The notes below the pieces were generated by a model. That model did not search any database. It saw only the letters and a program-made list of their open reading frames with translations, and was not told the DNA's origin. A stretch of 64,000 nt of DNA from Yoonia sp. BS5-3 (lineage in GTDB: Bacteria; Pseudomonadota; Alphaproteobacteria; Rhodobacterales; Rhodobacteraceae), in the NCBI RefSeq assembly GCF_038069655.2, contig NZ_CP150951.2, forward strand, positions 2,506,001 to 2,570,000, read 5' to 3'. Made by a program: the position numbers and the translations under genes. Of the stretch, positions 53,647 to 63,791 are shown in pieces. Position 1 is the stretch's first letter. The number at the start of each line of letters is the position of its first letter.

Positions 53647-54765
53647 ATGCAGATCGATCCTTTTGCCGTCGAGATTTGGATGAATGAGTGGGAGACGAAG
53701 TGTACCCATAATTTGGCCGAAACCTGCGTTGAAAGCTTGACGATTGCGGAGCTGCTTCAGGTTGCGGGCCAGAATGCTGCCGATTTGTCGGCTCTTTTGC
53801 CGATGAAGATGACCTATGGCGATATTCGTGGATCGGACCGTCTTTTGACCGCTATATCAGGGCTTTATGCGGGGCAGGGGCCGGAAAATATTATCGTGAC
53901 CCATGGCACGATTGGCGCGAATATGCTGGTGCATAAGGCGCTTATTGCGCCGGGGGATCGTGTGGTCGCGATCGTTCCCACCTATCAGCAGCATTATTCG
54001 ATCCCGGCCAGTATCGGGGCTGAGGTCGTGCCGTTGAAGCTGTGCGCTAGGGACGGGTTCCTGCCGGATTTGGAAGCGCTGCGCGCCCATGTGACGCCGG
54101 ACACCCGTATGATTGCCATCAACAACCCTAATAATCCCACCGGAGCCTTGATGGACCGCGCGATGTTGGAAGAGATCGCCGCGATAGCCCGCGCGGCAGA
54201 TGCCTGGGTTCTTTGCGATGAAGTTTATCGCGGCACCGATCAGCAGGGTGACGGGATGACCGTTTCCATCGCGGATATCTATGAAAAAGGTATTTCGACG
54301 GCAGGCATGTCCAAGGCGTTCTCGCTTGCAGGCTTGCGCCTTGGCTGGGTTGCAGGCCCGGCAAAGTTGATTGAGGCCGTATCAATCCATCGAGATTATG
54401 ACACCATTTCGGTGGGCAAATTGGATGATCATTTCGCCGCTATGGCCTTGGAAAACCGGGACCGTATTCTGGCCCGTTCACAACGTATCACCCGCGAGAA
54501 TTTGGCGATGTTGTCTGCCTGGGTGGCAGCTGAGCCGCAGATCGATTGGGTAAGACCCGCGTCCGGGACGGTAACTTTGCTGCGGTACGATGTCGATCTG
54601 CCATCGCGTGTCTTTTGTGAACGGTTGATGGATGAAGAGGGCGTGTTGTTCACCCCCGGCAGCGCTTTTGACATGGAAGGCTATGTGCGCATTGGTTTCG
54701 CCAATCCCAAGGCGGATTTGAAGGCCGGGCTTGAAAAGGTATCGCGGTTTTTGGCGCGCCTTTAG
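53647..54765 (+). CDS. PLP-dependent aminotransferase class I/II
   Basis: 372 residues, starting three bases after the previous stop, so likely cotranscribed with the threonine dehydratase. Motifs: NNPNNPTGALM, VLCDEVYRGTDQ with its Asp, GMSKAFSLAGLRLGW (the PLP Lys) and RIGFANP. Substrate unknown. Its stop TAG overlaps the stop of the convergent hydrolase by the bases TTAG. Confidence 0.9.
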   Translation: MQIDPFAVEIWMNEWETKCTHNLAETCVESLTIAELLQVAGQNAADLSALLPMKMTYGDIRGSDRLLTAISGLYAGQGPENIIVTHGTIGANMLVHKALIAPGDRVVAIVPTYQQHYSIPASIGAEVVPLKLCARDGFLPDLEALRAHVTPDTRMIAINNPNNPTGALMDRAMLEEIAAIARAADAWVLCDEVYRGTDQQGDGMTVSIADIYEKGISTAGMSKAFSLAGLRLGWVAGPAKLIEAVSIHRDYDTISVGKLDDHFAAMALENRDRILARSQRITRENLAMLSAWVAAEPQIDWVRPASGTVTLLRYDVDLPSRVFCERLMDEEGVLFTPGSAFDMEGYVRIGFANPKADLKAGLEKVSRFLARL

Positions 54766-55714
54766 GCGGCGTGGGGCACTTGCCCGTTGTTGTCAAAGAG
54801 CGTCGCCGTCTCATCAAAGATCATCTGGCGCATTGCCGGGTTGTCCATCAGCATTTCATGCCGTCCGTCCTTGATCACCCGCAGCGTGCCATTGGGCCAT
54901 TTGGCCATCCGATCCCGGATGCGGCCGGGGTCAACGATTACCTCTTCAGTACCTAAGAAGGTCACACATGGCAGGTTCGGTGCGGGCACGTTGCTGAGCT
55001 GGTGCATTTCCATCAAGGACATGTTCAGCCAGCGCAGCGACGGTCCACCAAGCCCCAGATCGGGGTGCTTTTCCAGCTGTTTTTGCAGGAATTTGAACAT
55101 TAGCGCATCACTCGTCAGCGTATTGTCTTCGGCTGTGCTGCGCAGCACGTAGAATTCCTCAGATTGGCCCGGCGCGAGCGTGTGATCGAAGCCGAGCGAG
55201 CGGCTCATCGCGGAAAGCCCCCAGGCGACGGGGCGCAGGGCAGGGGACATCTGGATGCCCCACATCGGGGCAGAGAACATCGCAGCATTCACATCCAGCC
55301 CGCGCGTCAAGGCGCGCAGCCCGATGCACCCGCCCATTGAGTGGGCGATCAGAAAATAGGGACGCGGCAGGTTCAGCGCCTGCGCATGGGCAAGCGCCGC
55401 ATCCACATCATATTGATAATCGGTGAAATGGCCGACATGACCAATGGCCCGGTTCGGTGTCATCCGATCCGCGATGCCTTGGCCCCGCCAGTCAATCGCC
55501 AGGCTCGCGTAGCCGCGTTTGGCGAGCTCCGTGGCTGTTTTGCCGTATTTTTCAATAAATTCCGTGCGCCCCGGGAATATCAGGACAGTGCCTTTGGCGT
55601 GTGGCACTGTCCAATGTGCGACCCGGATGCGCAACCCATCAGCTGTTTTCAGCCAATGGGCTTCCCCCCTGCGGGACCTTCTGCAACGTCATCATAGAGG
55701 GGTGCTGTTTCCAT
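54762..55714 (-). pseudogene. alpha/beta hydrolase (monoacylglycerol-lipase-like), frameshifted near the N-terminus
   Basis: From ATG 55714 the frame reads METAPLYDDVAEGPAGG, then runs into a stop. The rest of the protein (WLKTADGLRIRVAHW, GRTEFIEKYGKTATELAKRG, AHSMGGCIGLRAL with the nucleophile Ser, FLGTEEVIVDPG, KDGRHEML) is in the -1-shifted frame. The shift falls at a run of six G (55664-55669, minus strand) where seven would keep one frame. The remaining open frame could start only at TTG 55634, without the first ~28 residues. True mutation, phase variation or sequencing error cannot be told apart here. Confidence 0.78.
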
Positions 55715-55717
55715 GGC

Positions 55718-56008
55718 TTAAGACAACACGCCTGCGAGTTTCATCGCAAGCCCCATATCGCCATCAACGGTAAGTTTGCCGGTCATGAACGCAGCTGTCG
55801 GGTCCATTTCGCCATCAAGGATTGCTTTGAAAACCTCGGTCGAGGCCGACAGGGTCACATCGGCATCGTCATCGCCAGCACGGGCGCCGTCGGCGTCGAT
55901 AATGATTCCGCCTTCGCCTTCGATGTCGAATTTTGCGGTCCCGTCAAAGCCAGCGCCATCCATTTTTGCGTTCAGGGCGGCTACGGCCTCGGTCACTACG
56001 TCGCTCAT
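55718..56008 (-). CDS. SCP2 sterol-binding domain protein
   Basis: 96 residues from ATG 56008 (MSDVVTEAVAALNAKM); the longer reading to 56107 lacks a ribosome site. The SCP2 fold is seen in FDIEGEGGIIIDADG, VTLSASTEVFKAILDGEMDP and FMTGKLTVDGDMGLAMKLAG. Lipid-binding domain. The hydrolase gene starts three bases after its stop, so the pair is an operon that may handle lipids. Confidence 0.9.
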   Translation of the reverse strand: MSDVVTEAVAALNAKMDGAGFDGTAKFDIEGEGGIIIDADGARAGDDDADVTLSASTEVFKAILDGEMDPTAAFMTGKLTVDGDMGLAMKLAGVLS

Positions 56009-56081
56009 TTTTTCGTCCTTTATCGTTGATGTGACCATGCTGCCTCTGGTGTTGGCGGCACAGTGCGTTACATTACTGGTT

Positions 56082-56642
56082 ATGGTTACGCTGACACATC
56101 CCTTCAAATGTACCGTTGCGGCACTTTTTTTGGCAGTGGGGTTTTCCTTACCTCTTGCAGCCCAGGAAAACCGTTTGGACGAGCTTTATCAACAGCTGCT
56201 TGAGGCAGATGAGCAAAGTTATTTGCGCATCGAAGGCCAGATTATGACCGAATGGGAGAAAAGCGGATCGCCCGCGATGGATCTGCTGCTGCGCCGGGGC
56301 AAAGAGGCTTTGAATGACGGCGCCCCTGAGGTCGCGGTTGAGCATTTCACCGCCCTTGTTGATCATGCCCCCAATTTTGCTGAAGGCTATTATGGTCGTG
56401 CCTCGTCTTATTATGATCTGGGCCTGCTGGGCCCTGCATTGGATGATATCCGCCAGACCCTTGTTCTAAACCCGCGCCATTTCGAGGCGATGCGTGGTTT
56501 GGGTAGTATCATGATGGAGTTGGACCGCACAGCGGATGCCTTGGAGCTGTTTGAGCTGATCCTGACCATCAATCCGCAATCTCAGGAAGCTAAGGATACA
56601 GTTGATTTCTTAGAGATTCAGTTGGAAGGGCAGGCGCTGTAG
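56082..56642 (+). CDS. secreted TPR protein, paralogue of 3879-4418
   Basis: 186 residues from ATG 56082; upstream start possibilities overlap the SCP2 gene on the other strand. Signal peptide CTVAALFLAVGFSLPLAAQ. TPR units include FAEGYYGRASSYYDLGLLGP and GLGSIMMELDRTADALELFE. It shares FAEGY, a nearby Leu-Asn-Pro turn and overall layout with the protein at 3879-4418. Location periplasmic by signal. Confidence 0.83.
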   Translation: MVTLTHPFKCTVAALFLAVGFSLPLAAQENRLDELYQQLLEADEQSYLRIEGQIMTEWEKSGSPAMDLLLRRGKEALNDGAPEVAVEHFTALVDHAPNFAEGYYGRASSYYDLGLLGPALDDIRQTLVLNPRHFEAMRGLGSIMMELDRTADALELFELILTINPQSQEAKDTVDFLEIQLEGQAL

Positions 56643-56671
56643 CGGCCTTTGCCCCCTGATCGGGGACGTTT

Positions 56672-59428
56672 ATGATACCCTCGCGGATTGCGGCTGTTCT
56701 GGGCCCGACCAATACCGGCAAGACCCATTACGCGATTGAGCGCATGCTGTCTTATCGGACCGGTGTGATCGGTTTGCCTCTGCGCCTGCTCGCCCGCGAG
56801 GTTTATGACCGTATTGTCGCTGTGCGCGGCCCGTCCGTTGTCGCCCTGGTCACCGGCGAAGAGCGGATCGTGCCCCCTCGCGCCGCCTATTGGGTCTGCA
56901 CGGTTGAGGCCATGCCCCAGGGTATGGGATGCGATTTTTTGGCCATTGATGAGATTCAACTTTGTGCCGATCCTGAGCGCGGGCATGTTTTCACGGACCG
57001 CTTGCTAAATGCGCGCGGTACCCATGAGACCCTTTTCCTGGGCGCTGAAACCATGCGCAGTGCGATTGCTGCCATGGTTCCCGAAGCCCAGTTCATGCGC
57101 CGTGAGCGGATGTCTGAATTATCCTACTCAGGTTCGAAAAAGATAAGCCGCATGCCTTCCAGGTCCGCAATTGTGGGGTTTTCTGTTGAAAATGTATATG
57201 CGATTGCCGAATTGCTTCGCCGTACAAAGGGTGGTGCAGCGGTTGTTATGGGCGCGCTTTCGCCGCGTACCCGTAACGCACAGGTCGAGATGTATCAAAA
57301 TGGTGATGTCGATTATCTGGTCGCCACCGATGCTATCGGGATGGGGCTGAATCTGGATATCAGCCATGTGGCGTTTTCATCGCTGACCAAATTTGACGGG
57401 CGCCGCATGCGCCATTTGCAACCCGATGAGCTATCCCAGATTGCAGGTCGCGCTGGCCGCCACGTGCAGAACGGCACTTTTGGTGTGACGGGCGAGGCGC
57501 CACCCTTGGACGAAGCGGTCGCCGAGGCGATCTGCGCCCATCGGTTTGCCCCTGTCAAAAAGTTGCAATGGCGCAATAGCGATTTGCAGTTCGGTTCGGT
57601 CAAGCGGCTGATTGCGACGCTTGAAGACCGCACCGATAATCAATGGCTGACGCGGGTGCGCGAAAGCGACGATCTGCGCGCCTTGAAGGCGTTGAGCGAC
57701 GATGCAGAGATTGCGGCACGCGCCAGCGATGGGCCTTCGGTTCGATTGCTTTGGGATGTATGCCGGATCCCCGATTTTCGCGGTATCTCGGCGGGGGAAC
57801 ATGCCAGTCTTCTACGGCAGATTTTTACCGACCTGCACCAGCTTGGGCATGTTGATGCCAATTGGTTTGCGTTGCAGGTGAAACGCATTGACCGCACGGA
57901 TGGCGACATCGATACCCTGTCAAAACGGCTCGCTTATATCCGGACCTGGACATATGTGGCGCAACGCAAAGGGTGGTTGGTTGACGATTCTCATTGGCGA
58001 GACGAGACCCGCGCTGTAGAAGACCGTCTATCTGATGCGCTGCACGGCGCATTGACGCAAAGATTTGTGGACCGGCGGACCAGCATTTTGCTTCGCCGGC
58101 TCAAACAGAAGGAGAGCCTTGTGGCTGACGTGAACGATAAGGGTGAAGTGACCGTAGAGGGCGAATTCGTCGGACGGTTAGAGGGGTTTCGTTTCCGGAT
58201 GGATAAGGCGGGCAGCCCGGATGAGGCCAAGACCTTGCGCCAGGCATCTGTTGCTGCATTAGTCCCTCATTTTCATTTGCTGGCCGACCGTTTCTACAAT
58301 GCCCCCGATCCCGAGATTGATTTCACGGAACAGGGCGGCCTGATGTGGGGCGACCAGGCGGTCGGCAAGCTGGTTGCGGGTGATGACCCTTACAAACCCG
58401 GTGTTGAGGCTTTTGTCGATGACGAAGCTGGCCCCGATGTGGCCGCCAAGGTGCAGCGCCGTTTGCAGCATTTCATTGATCGCAAGATCGCGGCGGGTTT
58501 TGAGGGGCTGCTGGCCCTGAAGAATGACGACACATTGGAAGGTGCTGCCAAGGGCTTTGCTTACCGGATGGCCGAAGGCTTTGGCGTGATCCCCCGCGGC
58601 GAGGTTGCCGATGAGGTGAAGGCCCTTGACCAGGATGCCCGTGGTTCATTGCGCAAGCATGGCGTGCGTTTTGGCCAGTTCACGATTTTCCAGCCCTTGC
58701 TGTTAAAACCTGCCCCAACCCGCCTGCGTTTGGTCTTGTGGTCGTTGTCCAAAGGTCTGCAAGAGTTTCCCGAAAGCCCGCCCCCCGGTTTGGTCACCGT
58801 CCCAACCGCCAAGGATGCTGTCCCTGGCTATTATGCGATGGCCGGCTATCGCGCCGCGGGCGAGCGCGCCATTCGCATCGACATGCTGGAACGCCTGGCT
58901 GATATGCTGCGCGACAAGGACAGCCGTGGCGGATTTGAAGCCAACCCTGATATGTTGTCGATCACTGGGATGACCCTGGATCAGTTCGCCTATCTGATGA
59001 CCGGTCTTGGCTATAAGGCCGAAAAGGGCGAGCGTGAGAAGGTCCGCGCCGTTGCAACCGAAGCTGTCAGTGCCGAGGCTGCAGCAGAAGCTGCGCCGGT
59101 CGAAACACCCGCCGAGCTTCCAGCAGAAACGCCCGTTGAACTGCCACCCGTAACAGATGCCGCCCCTGATGAGGCCGCGCTGCAGGCCCCCGACACTGGC
59201 CCCGAGATAGAGGTGTTCTACACCTTTACCTGGGGTGGTCGCGGTGCGCGCCAAAACCAACGCCCGCAGGCTCAGAATAAGCCTCGCGGCAAAGGTAAGC
59301 CCAAAGGCAAGGGCAAGCCAGGCGGCCAGAATAAGCCTCAAAGCTATCAGGCCAAGCCAAAGAAAGAAAAGGCGATTGACCCCGACAATCCCTTTGCTGC
59401 GGCATTGGCTGGGTTCAAGAAGGATTGA
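56672..59428 (+). CDS. SUV3-like / MgpS-type RNA helicase
   Basis: 918 residues. Walker A GPTNTGKTHYAIERM at residues 11-18, motif II DEIQ (FLAIDEIQLCADP), and helicase motifs V-VI (VATDAIGMGLNLD, QIAGRAGRHVQNGTFG). The middle is helical. The C-terminal 120 residues are Pro/Ala/Glu-rich, then a very basic Gly/Lys/Gln tail ending DPDNPFAAALAGFKKD. The overlap TTGA couples it to the S4 gene. Probable role in RNA turnover or ribosome-linked remodelling. Confidence 0.92.
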   Translation: MIPSRIAAVLGPTNTGKTHYAIERMLSYRTGVIGLPLRLLAREVYDRIVAVRGPSVVALVTGEERIVPPRAAYWVCTVEAMPQGMGCDFLAIDEIQLCADPERGHVFTDRLLNARGTHETLFLGAETMRSAIAAMVPEAQFMRRERMSELSYSGSKKISRMPSRSAIVGFSVENVYAIAELLRRTKGGAAVVMGALSPRTRNAQVEMYQNGDVDYLVATDAIGMGLNLDISHVAFSSLTKFDGRRMRHLQPDELSQIAGRAGRHVQNGTFGVTGEAPPLDEAVAEAICAHRFAPVKKLQWRNSDLQFGSVKRLIATLEDRTDNQWLTRVRESDDLRALKALSDDAEIAARASDGPSVRLLWDVCRIPDFRGISAGEHASLLRQIFTDLHQLGHVDANWFALQVKRIDRTDGDIDTLSKRLAYIRTWTYVAQRKGWLVDDSHWRDETRAVEDRLSDALHGALTQRFVDRRTSILLRRLKQKESLVADVNDKGEVTVEGEFVGRLEGFRFRMDKAGSPDEAKTLRQASVAALVPHFHLLADRFYNAPDPEIDFTEQGGLMWGDQAVGKLVAGDDPYKPGVEAFVDDEAGPDVAAKVQRRLQHFIDRKIAAGFEGLLALKNDDTLEGAAKGFAYRMAEGFGVIPRGEVADEVKALDQDARGSLRKHGVRFGQFTIFQPLLLKPAPTRLRLVLWSLSKGLQEFPESPPPGLVTVPTAKDAVPGYYAMAGYRAAGERAIRIDMLERLADMLRDKDSRGGFEANPDMLSITGMTLDQFAYLMTGLGYKAEKGEREKVRAVATEAVSAEAAAEAAPVETPAELPAETPVELPPVTDAAPDEAALQAPDTGPEIEVFYTFTWGGRGARQNQRPQAQNKPRGKGKPKGKGKPGGQNKPQSYQAKPKKEKAIDPDNPFAAALAGFKKD

Positions 59429-59796
59429 CCGATCCGCGTCCGACAATTCGTCTGGACAAATGGCTGTGGCATGCGCGCTTTTTCAAGTCGCGCAGCCTTG
59501 CCGCCGGGGTGGTAAGCGCGGGGAAGGTCAGGGTCGATAGCCAGCCTGTTAGCAAACCATCCCGCGCTGTGGGTCCGGGCAATGTGCTGACGTTCATACA
59601 AGCTCGTGAAACGAAGGTCGTGCGGATCATTGCCTGCGGTGACAGACGCGGGCCTGCCCCTGAAGCCCAAGCGCTTTACGAAGACCTGACCCCAGCCCCC
59701 AAAATACGCCCGACTGAAGCACGCGGCGCCAATCCCAAATACGAAAAGGGCGGTCGTCCGACCAAGAAAGATCGTCGGGACATGGGGTTGGACTAA
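59425..59796 (+). CDS. RNA-binding S4 domain protein (HslR-like)
   Basis: 123 residues from TTG 59425, inside the helicase stop and behind AAGGA. S4 motif IRLDKWLWHARFFKSRSLAA and GVVSAGKVRVDSQPVSKPS. The C-terminus is basic (NPKYEKGGRPTKKDRRDM). HslR-type proteins bind stalled 50S-peptidyl-tRNA complexes in E. coli. The helicase-S4 coupling suggests a joint RNA role. Confidence 0.92.
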   Translation: MTDPRPTIRLDKWLWHARFFKSRSLAAGVVSAGKVRVDSQPVSKPSRAVGPGNVLTFIQARETKVVRIIACGDRRGPAPEAQALYEDLTPAPKIRPTEARGANPKYEKGGRPTKKDRRDMGLD

Positions 59797-59986
59797 CGAT
59801 TTTCATTATCGCCGGATGCCGTTTTGTCAATATTTTTCAGGTGCTTAATGTTTGCGAGTACTTTGATCATTTTGGTCGGCTCTCAAAAAATCTGATTTTT
59901 GCGGAACCGTTCCGGGCAATGTCTGTTGGCTATCCAGAAGCAGGAAGCAACAAGCGCTTTTTGCAAAAGATAGAAAGGACTGAGTT

Positions 59987-60337
59987 ATGAATACTCTTAT
60001 GAAAACAACCGCTATTATCGCAGCTTTGGGTCTGGGTACCGTTGCAGCGGCAGAAGCAACCTTCGGCCTCCAAAACACTGTCGATGATGATGGCCTGATC
60101 ACGATCGAGCTGGTGACAACACCGCAAGATGGTATCTTGGCGATTTACGATTACTCGACTGGTGAGTTTGGCGAATTGCTGGGTACTGCTGACCTGCATG
60201 CCGGAGCAAACACTGACGTGAAAGTCAGCTTGGATCCCAGCGGTGCCGTTGATATCGCCGCTGTCGTATATGAGGGCGACCTTCAGGAACCGACTATGGC
60301 CTCTGCCTGGATCGAGCTGGACGTCAACGACAGCTAA
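59987..60337 (+). CDS. small secreted protein
   Basis: 116 residues from ATG 59987 with an AGAAAGGA-like site upstream. Signal peptide MKTTAIIAALGLGTVAAAEA (from the internal Met at residue 5). The mature domain is acidic and beta-rich (VTTPQDGILAIYDYSTGEFG). No cysteine. Family not recognised. A separate promoter is likely, and a terminator hairpin follows. Confidence 0.75.
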   Translation: MNTLMKTTAIIAALGLGTVAAAEATFGLQNTVDDDGLITIELVTTPQDGILAIYDYSTGEFGELLGTADLHAGANTDVKVSLDPSGAVDIAAVVYEGDLQEPTMASAWIELDVNDS

Positions 60338-60361
60338 TCAATGCCGGACAGCGAGTTAACG

Positions 60362-60384
60362 GGGCGGCCGCATGGCCGCCCTTT
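60362..60384 (+). terminator. intrinsic terminator after the small secreted protein
   Basis: 8-bp stem GGGCGGCC/GGCCGCCC with the loop GCAT, followed by TTT. It begins 25 bp after the stop codon at 60337. Confidence 0.8.
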
Positions 60385-60587
60385 GTCATTGCCGCGCAGC
60401 AACATGGCGCGATATCGTCAATCTGAAGCTATGGAAGTCTAATTCAGCGTCAATTGCTGGAAAAAAGTTCTGATTGTCGGGCGATTGCGCTGATGCGCTG
60501 ACGTATCGCAGCGTTACTGGTGCGATGATGCTTGAACCTAGGGGGGGAGTGGCATAGCTAGACCTCTGGAAATAATCGGATGGCCCC

Positions 60588-60923
60588 ATGACATATGTTG
60601 TGACTGAGAACTGTATCGCCTGCAAATACACCGACTGCGTTGAGGTATGCCCCGTAGACTGCTTCTATGAGGGCGAGAACACTTTGGTGATCCATCCTGA
60701 TGAATGTATCGATTGCGGTGTCTGTGAACCTGAATGCCCGGCCGATGCAATCCGTCCGGATACTGAGCCGGATATGGAAAAATGGGTTGAGTTCAACCGC
60801 AAGTATTCTGAAATGTGGCCGGTGATCATTTCGAAGAAAGACCCTCTGCCGACCGCTGAGGAAATGGACGGTAAGGAAGGCAAGCTTGAGCTGTTGTCTG
60901 AAGCCCCGGGAGAGGGCGGTTGA
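60588..60923 (+). CDS. fdxA: ferredoxin FdxA (7Fe, 3Fe-4S plus 4Fe-4S)
   Basis: 111 residues starting [20 protein letters not shown]. Two cysteine clusters: [17 protein letters not shown] and [12 protein letters not shown], the pattern of 7Fe ferredoxins, with a long C-terminal tail. It carries electrons for oxidoreductases in the cytoplasm. The downstream carD is the usual neighbour in this order. Confidence 0.97.
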   Translation: MTYVVTENCIACKYTDCVEVCPVDCFYEGENTLVIHPDECIDCGVCEPECPADAIRPDTEPDMEKWVEFNRKYSEMWPVIISKKDPLPTAEEMDGKEGKLELLSEAPGEGG

Positions 60924-61133
60924 TTCGCGCTTGATTGTGCGAAAAGTCGCCTTTTTTGAGATACTTACGGGGATTTATACACCGCTTTCGAATGTGACAG
61001 TTTTGTGATATACTCGCTTTGATGGCGCGAAAGAGTTGACCAAAACGAAAACTCGACATGTCCGACGGTGATGTGAAATTCACCGGCGGTTTTTTTGTCG
61101 TTTGTTGCATGTGGTCTCGATGAAAGGACGATC

Positions 61134-61640
61134 ATGAGTAAGAAGAAAAACGAATTTAGCCCTGAGCAGTTTGTGGTGTACCCCGCCCATGGGGTTGGCA
61201 AAATTGTTTCGGTTGAAACGCAGGAAGTGGCCGGCTTTGAGCTGGAGCTGTTTGTGATTGCGTTTGAAAAAGACAAGATGACCCTGCGTGTGCCTACCCA
61301 CAAGGCCACCGAGGTGGGCATGCGTGCCCTGGCCACACCGGATATCGTGTCTCACGCGATGAAAACCCTGCGCGGCAAGGCGAAGGTCAAAAAGGCCATG
61401 TGGTCCCGCCGTGCCCAGGAATATGAGCAAAAGATCAACTCAGGTGATTTGATTGCGATCGCCGAGGTCGTTCGCGACTTGCATCGCCATGATGATCAGC
61501 GCGAGCAGAGCTATTCGGAGCGGCAGCTTTACGAGGCCGCGTTGGAGCGTTTGACCCGTGAATTCGCTGCCGTGGCTGGGAATGACGAAACAGCTGCAGC
61601 GTCAGAGATTGAATCTGTCTTGGTCGGCCGCGCCGCCTAA
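61134..61640 (+). CDS. carD: CarD-family transcriptional regulator
   Basis: 168 residues from ATG 61134 behind AAGGACG. The N-terminal CarD/TRCF RNA polymerase-interaction domain (QFVVYPAHGVGKIVSVETQE) is followed by a helical DNA-binding region (SRRAQEYEQKINSGDLIAIA). CarD stabilises open complexes, especially at rRNA promoters. A terminator follows. Confidence 0.96.
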   Translation: MSKKKNEFSPEQFVVYPAHGVGKIVSVETQEVAGFELELFVIAFEKDKMTLRVPTHKATEVGMRALATPDIVSHAMKTLRGKAKVKKAMWSRRAQEYEQKINSGDLIAIAEVVRDLHRHDDQREQSYSERQLYEAALERLTREFAAVAGNDETAAASEIESVLVGRAA

Positions 61641-61660
61641 ATAAGTAATTTACGGATTGA

Positions 61661-61693
61661 AAAGGCCGTACCTGATAAAGGGTCGGCCTTTTT
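61661..61693 (+). terminator. intrinsic terminator of carD
   Basis: Stem AAAGGCCG...CGGCCTTT with a further AC C/GGT segment across one bulge, loop TGATAAAG, then TTTTT. It begins 21 bp after the carD stop. Confidence 0.85.
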
Positions 61694-61756
61694 CGACACC
61701 CTAAGTCAATCATAACGAACTTATCGCGCGCAGATAGAAACATGCCAGCTTGGTTG

Positions 61757-62356
61757 TTATGGTGTCGTTGTGACGCGATCAATCAATGTCAGAACGTAAT
61801 TTGCGAATGTATATTCCATTCGTTCGCCTTGCACATTCGACCAAGGGCTGATCATCGCCTTGGCAATGCATTCGTTGGTGGCTAAGTCATCCAGCTGTGA
61901 GGTGTCGATCGTATGAAGAAGCATATTCCCGGGGACCGTTGTTAGTAGCAATTCTTGGCTACAAGGTGATTGACCCTGTCGAACCTGGCTTAACCTTTGC
62001 ACAAAACCCACGCCGTCAAAATCCAAGTACTGGTCTGTTAGCCGGTCTTGAATGAATAGGTCATTTCCCGCGAATATCAGTAGTGTAGCAACTTCAGGCG
62101 ACGCGACTACCTCGCCGCCGCGGTCAAGGTTTTGTAAAAGGTTCAGCTGTGAGGCCAGCGTTGTCATCGAATGTTGATCGCTTGCTCGGATCAAAATGTT
62201 TAGACCTCCGATAGTGATTGCAGCCGTTCTGGTCTTGTCCTCGGTTTGAGCCTGTGCAGATGATCCGGCGATTGCCATGGAAAATAGGGCAATCAATAGA
62301 GCATACAGCTTTTTGAGTAAGCCTATGTTACGGCTTTCAATCGCCACTATCGCCAT
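61757..62356 (-). CDS. secreted protein of unknown function downstream of purD
   Basis: 199 residues from ATG 62356, one base after the purD stop; a longer start would overlap purD by 85 bp. A hydrophobic N-terminal segment (LLKKLYALLIALFSMAIAGSSAQAQ) suggests a signal peptide. The mature part has two cysteines and a Leu-rich region (SMTTLASQLNLLQNLDRGGE). Unknown family. Confidence 0.65.
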   Translation of the reverse strand: MAIVAIESRNIGLLKKLYALLIALFSMAIAGSSAQAQTEDKTRTAAITIGGLNILIRASDQHSMTTLASQLNLLQNLDRGGEVVASPEVATLLIFAGNDLFIQDRLTDQYLDFDGVGFVQRLSQVRQGQSPCSQELLLTTVPGNMLLHTIDTSQLDDLATNECIAKAMISPWSNVQGERMEYTFANYVLTLIDRVTTTP

Positions 62357-62357
62357 C

Positions 62358-63620
62358 CTAAAGCGCCCGCCAGCCGATGTCGGAGCGGTAGAACCCTTCC
62401 TCCCATTCGATCCCTTGTGCCATGGCGTAGGCTTTTTCATGGGCCTCGGCTAACGTGCCTCCGCGTGCGGTGATGTTCAGTACCCTGCCGCCATTGGCCA
62501 CGATTTGCCCGTCTTTTAGGGCGGTCCCGGCGTGAAAGACTTTGTGAAAGCTGTCATCAGGTTGGCTGTCCAGCCCGCTGATTGGCGTTCCCTTTACATA
62601 GTTTGCAGGATAACCGTTCGCCGCCATCACCACAGTGAGCGCGTGATCTTCGGCCCAGTTTACTTGCGCCTCGTCCAGTCTTTGCTCGGCGCAGGCCTGT
62701 AGCAGATCAAGAATTTGCCCGCCCAGCCGCATCATCAGGCATTGGCATTCAGGATCGCCGAACCGCACATTGTATTCGACCAGCCGCGGTTGCCCGTTTT
62801 GGATCATCAGCCCGCAAAACAGCACCCCTTGGAATGGTGTTCCCCGTTTGCGCATTTCATCCATTGTGGGCTGGATGATTTCATCAAGTGCCTTTTGCGT
62901 GATTTCATCGCTCATCACAGGGGCGGGGGAATATGCGCCCATACCACCCGTATTTGGTCCGGTATCCCCGTCAAAGGCCCGTTTATGGTCTTGTGCGGTA
63001 CCGACTGGCAGGATCGTCTTGCCATCACAAAGCACAAAGAATGAGGCTTCTTCCCCATCCATGAATTCCTCAATCACCACCTCGGCCCCGGCGGCGCCAA
63101 AGCTGCCATCGAACATATCATCAATGGCGGCGAGCGCTTCGGCTTCGGTCATTGCGACGATCACGCCCTTGCCCGCGGCCAGCCCATCGGCCTTGACCAC
63201 AATCGGTGCGCCTTGGTCCCGGATATAGCTGCGCGCGGCATCTGCGTTCGTGAAATGCGCATAGGCCGCTGTGGGCGCGTTTGCGGCATCGCAGATCGCC
63301 TTGGTAAAGGATTTGGAAGCCTCAAGCTGCGCGGCGGCCTCGCTGGGCCCAAAGACCAGCAGGCCGGCGTTGCGCAGCCGGTCGGCCACACCCGCGGCCA
63401 GCGGCGCTTCGGGGCCAATCACAACGAAATCAATTGCGTTCTCTTCGGCAAAGGTGGCCACGCTGCCGCCATCAAGGATGTTGATCTCAGCGCATTCGGC
63501 AATCTCGGCGATGCCCGCATTCCCCGGTGCAACGATCAGCCGATCGCATTTTGGGTTCTGCTTGATCGCCCAAGCCAGACTATGTTCGCGTCCGCCGCTG
63601 CCTAAGATCAGAATGTTCAT
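62358..63620 (-). CDS. purD: phosphoribosylamine-glycine ligase
   Basis: 420 residues from ATG 63620 ([17 protein letters not shown]). An upstream in-frame start at 63638 adds six residues. ATP-grasp motifs: [35 protein letters not shown] and [20 protein letters not shown]. Catalyses the second step of purine synthesis. No other pur genes in the window. Confidence 0.97.
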   Translation of the reverse strand: MNILILGSGGREHSLAWAIKQNPKCDRLIVAPGNAGIAEIAECAEINILDGGSVATFAEENAIDFVVIGPEAPLAAGVADRLRNAGLLVFGPSEAAAQLEASKSFTKAICDAANAPTAAYAHFTNADAARSYIRDQGAPIVVKADGLAAGKGVIVAMTEAEALAAIDDMFDGSFGAAGAEVVIEEFMDGEEASFFVLCDGKTILPVGTAQDHKRAFDGDTGPNTGGMGAYSPAPVMSDEITQKALDEIIQPTMDEMRKRGTPFQGVLFCGLMIQNGQPRLVEYNVRFGDPECQCLMMRLGGQILDLLQACAEQRLDEAQVNWAEDHALTVVMAANGYPANYVKGTPISGLDSQPDDSFHKVFHAGTALKDGQIVANGGRVLNITARGGTLAEAHEKAYAMAQGIEWEEGFYRSDIGWRAL

Positions 63621-63791
63621 GGCGCTGTGCCCCTTCATCGCAACTGATGTTCTTGCGGCTTCGGATAGACGATTGCCCGCGTGGGAACAACACCACGGTT
63701 TTACGCAAGTTGGCGGTCATGTCAGGCTTGGCGTTTAGGTCAGACCCAACTAGACTGCCGATTGGGGGCTTGGGATGAACAGAGATCGCGC

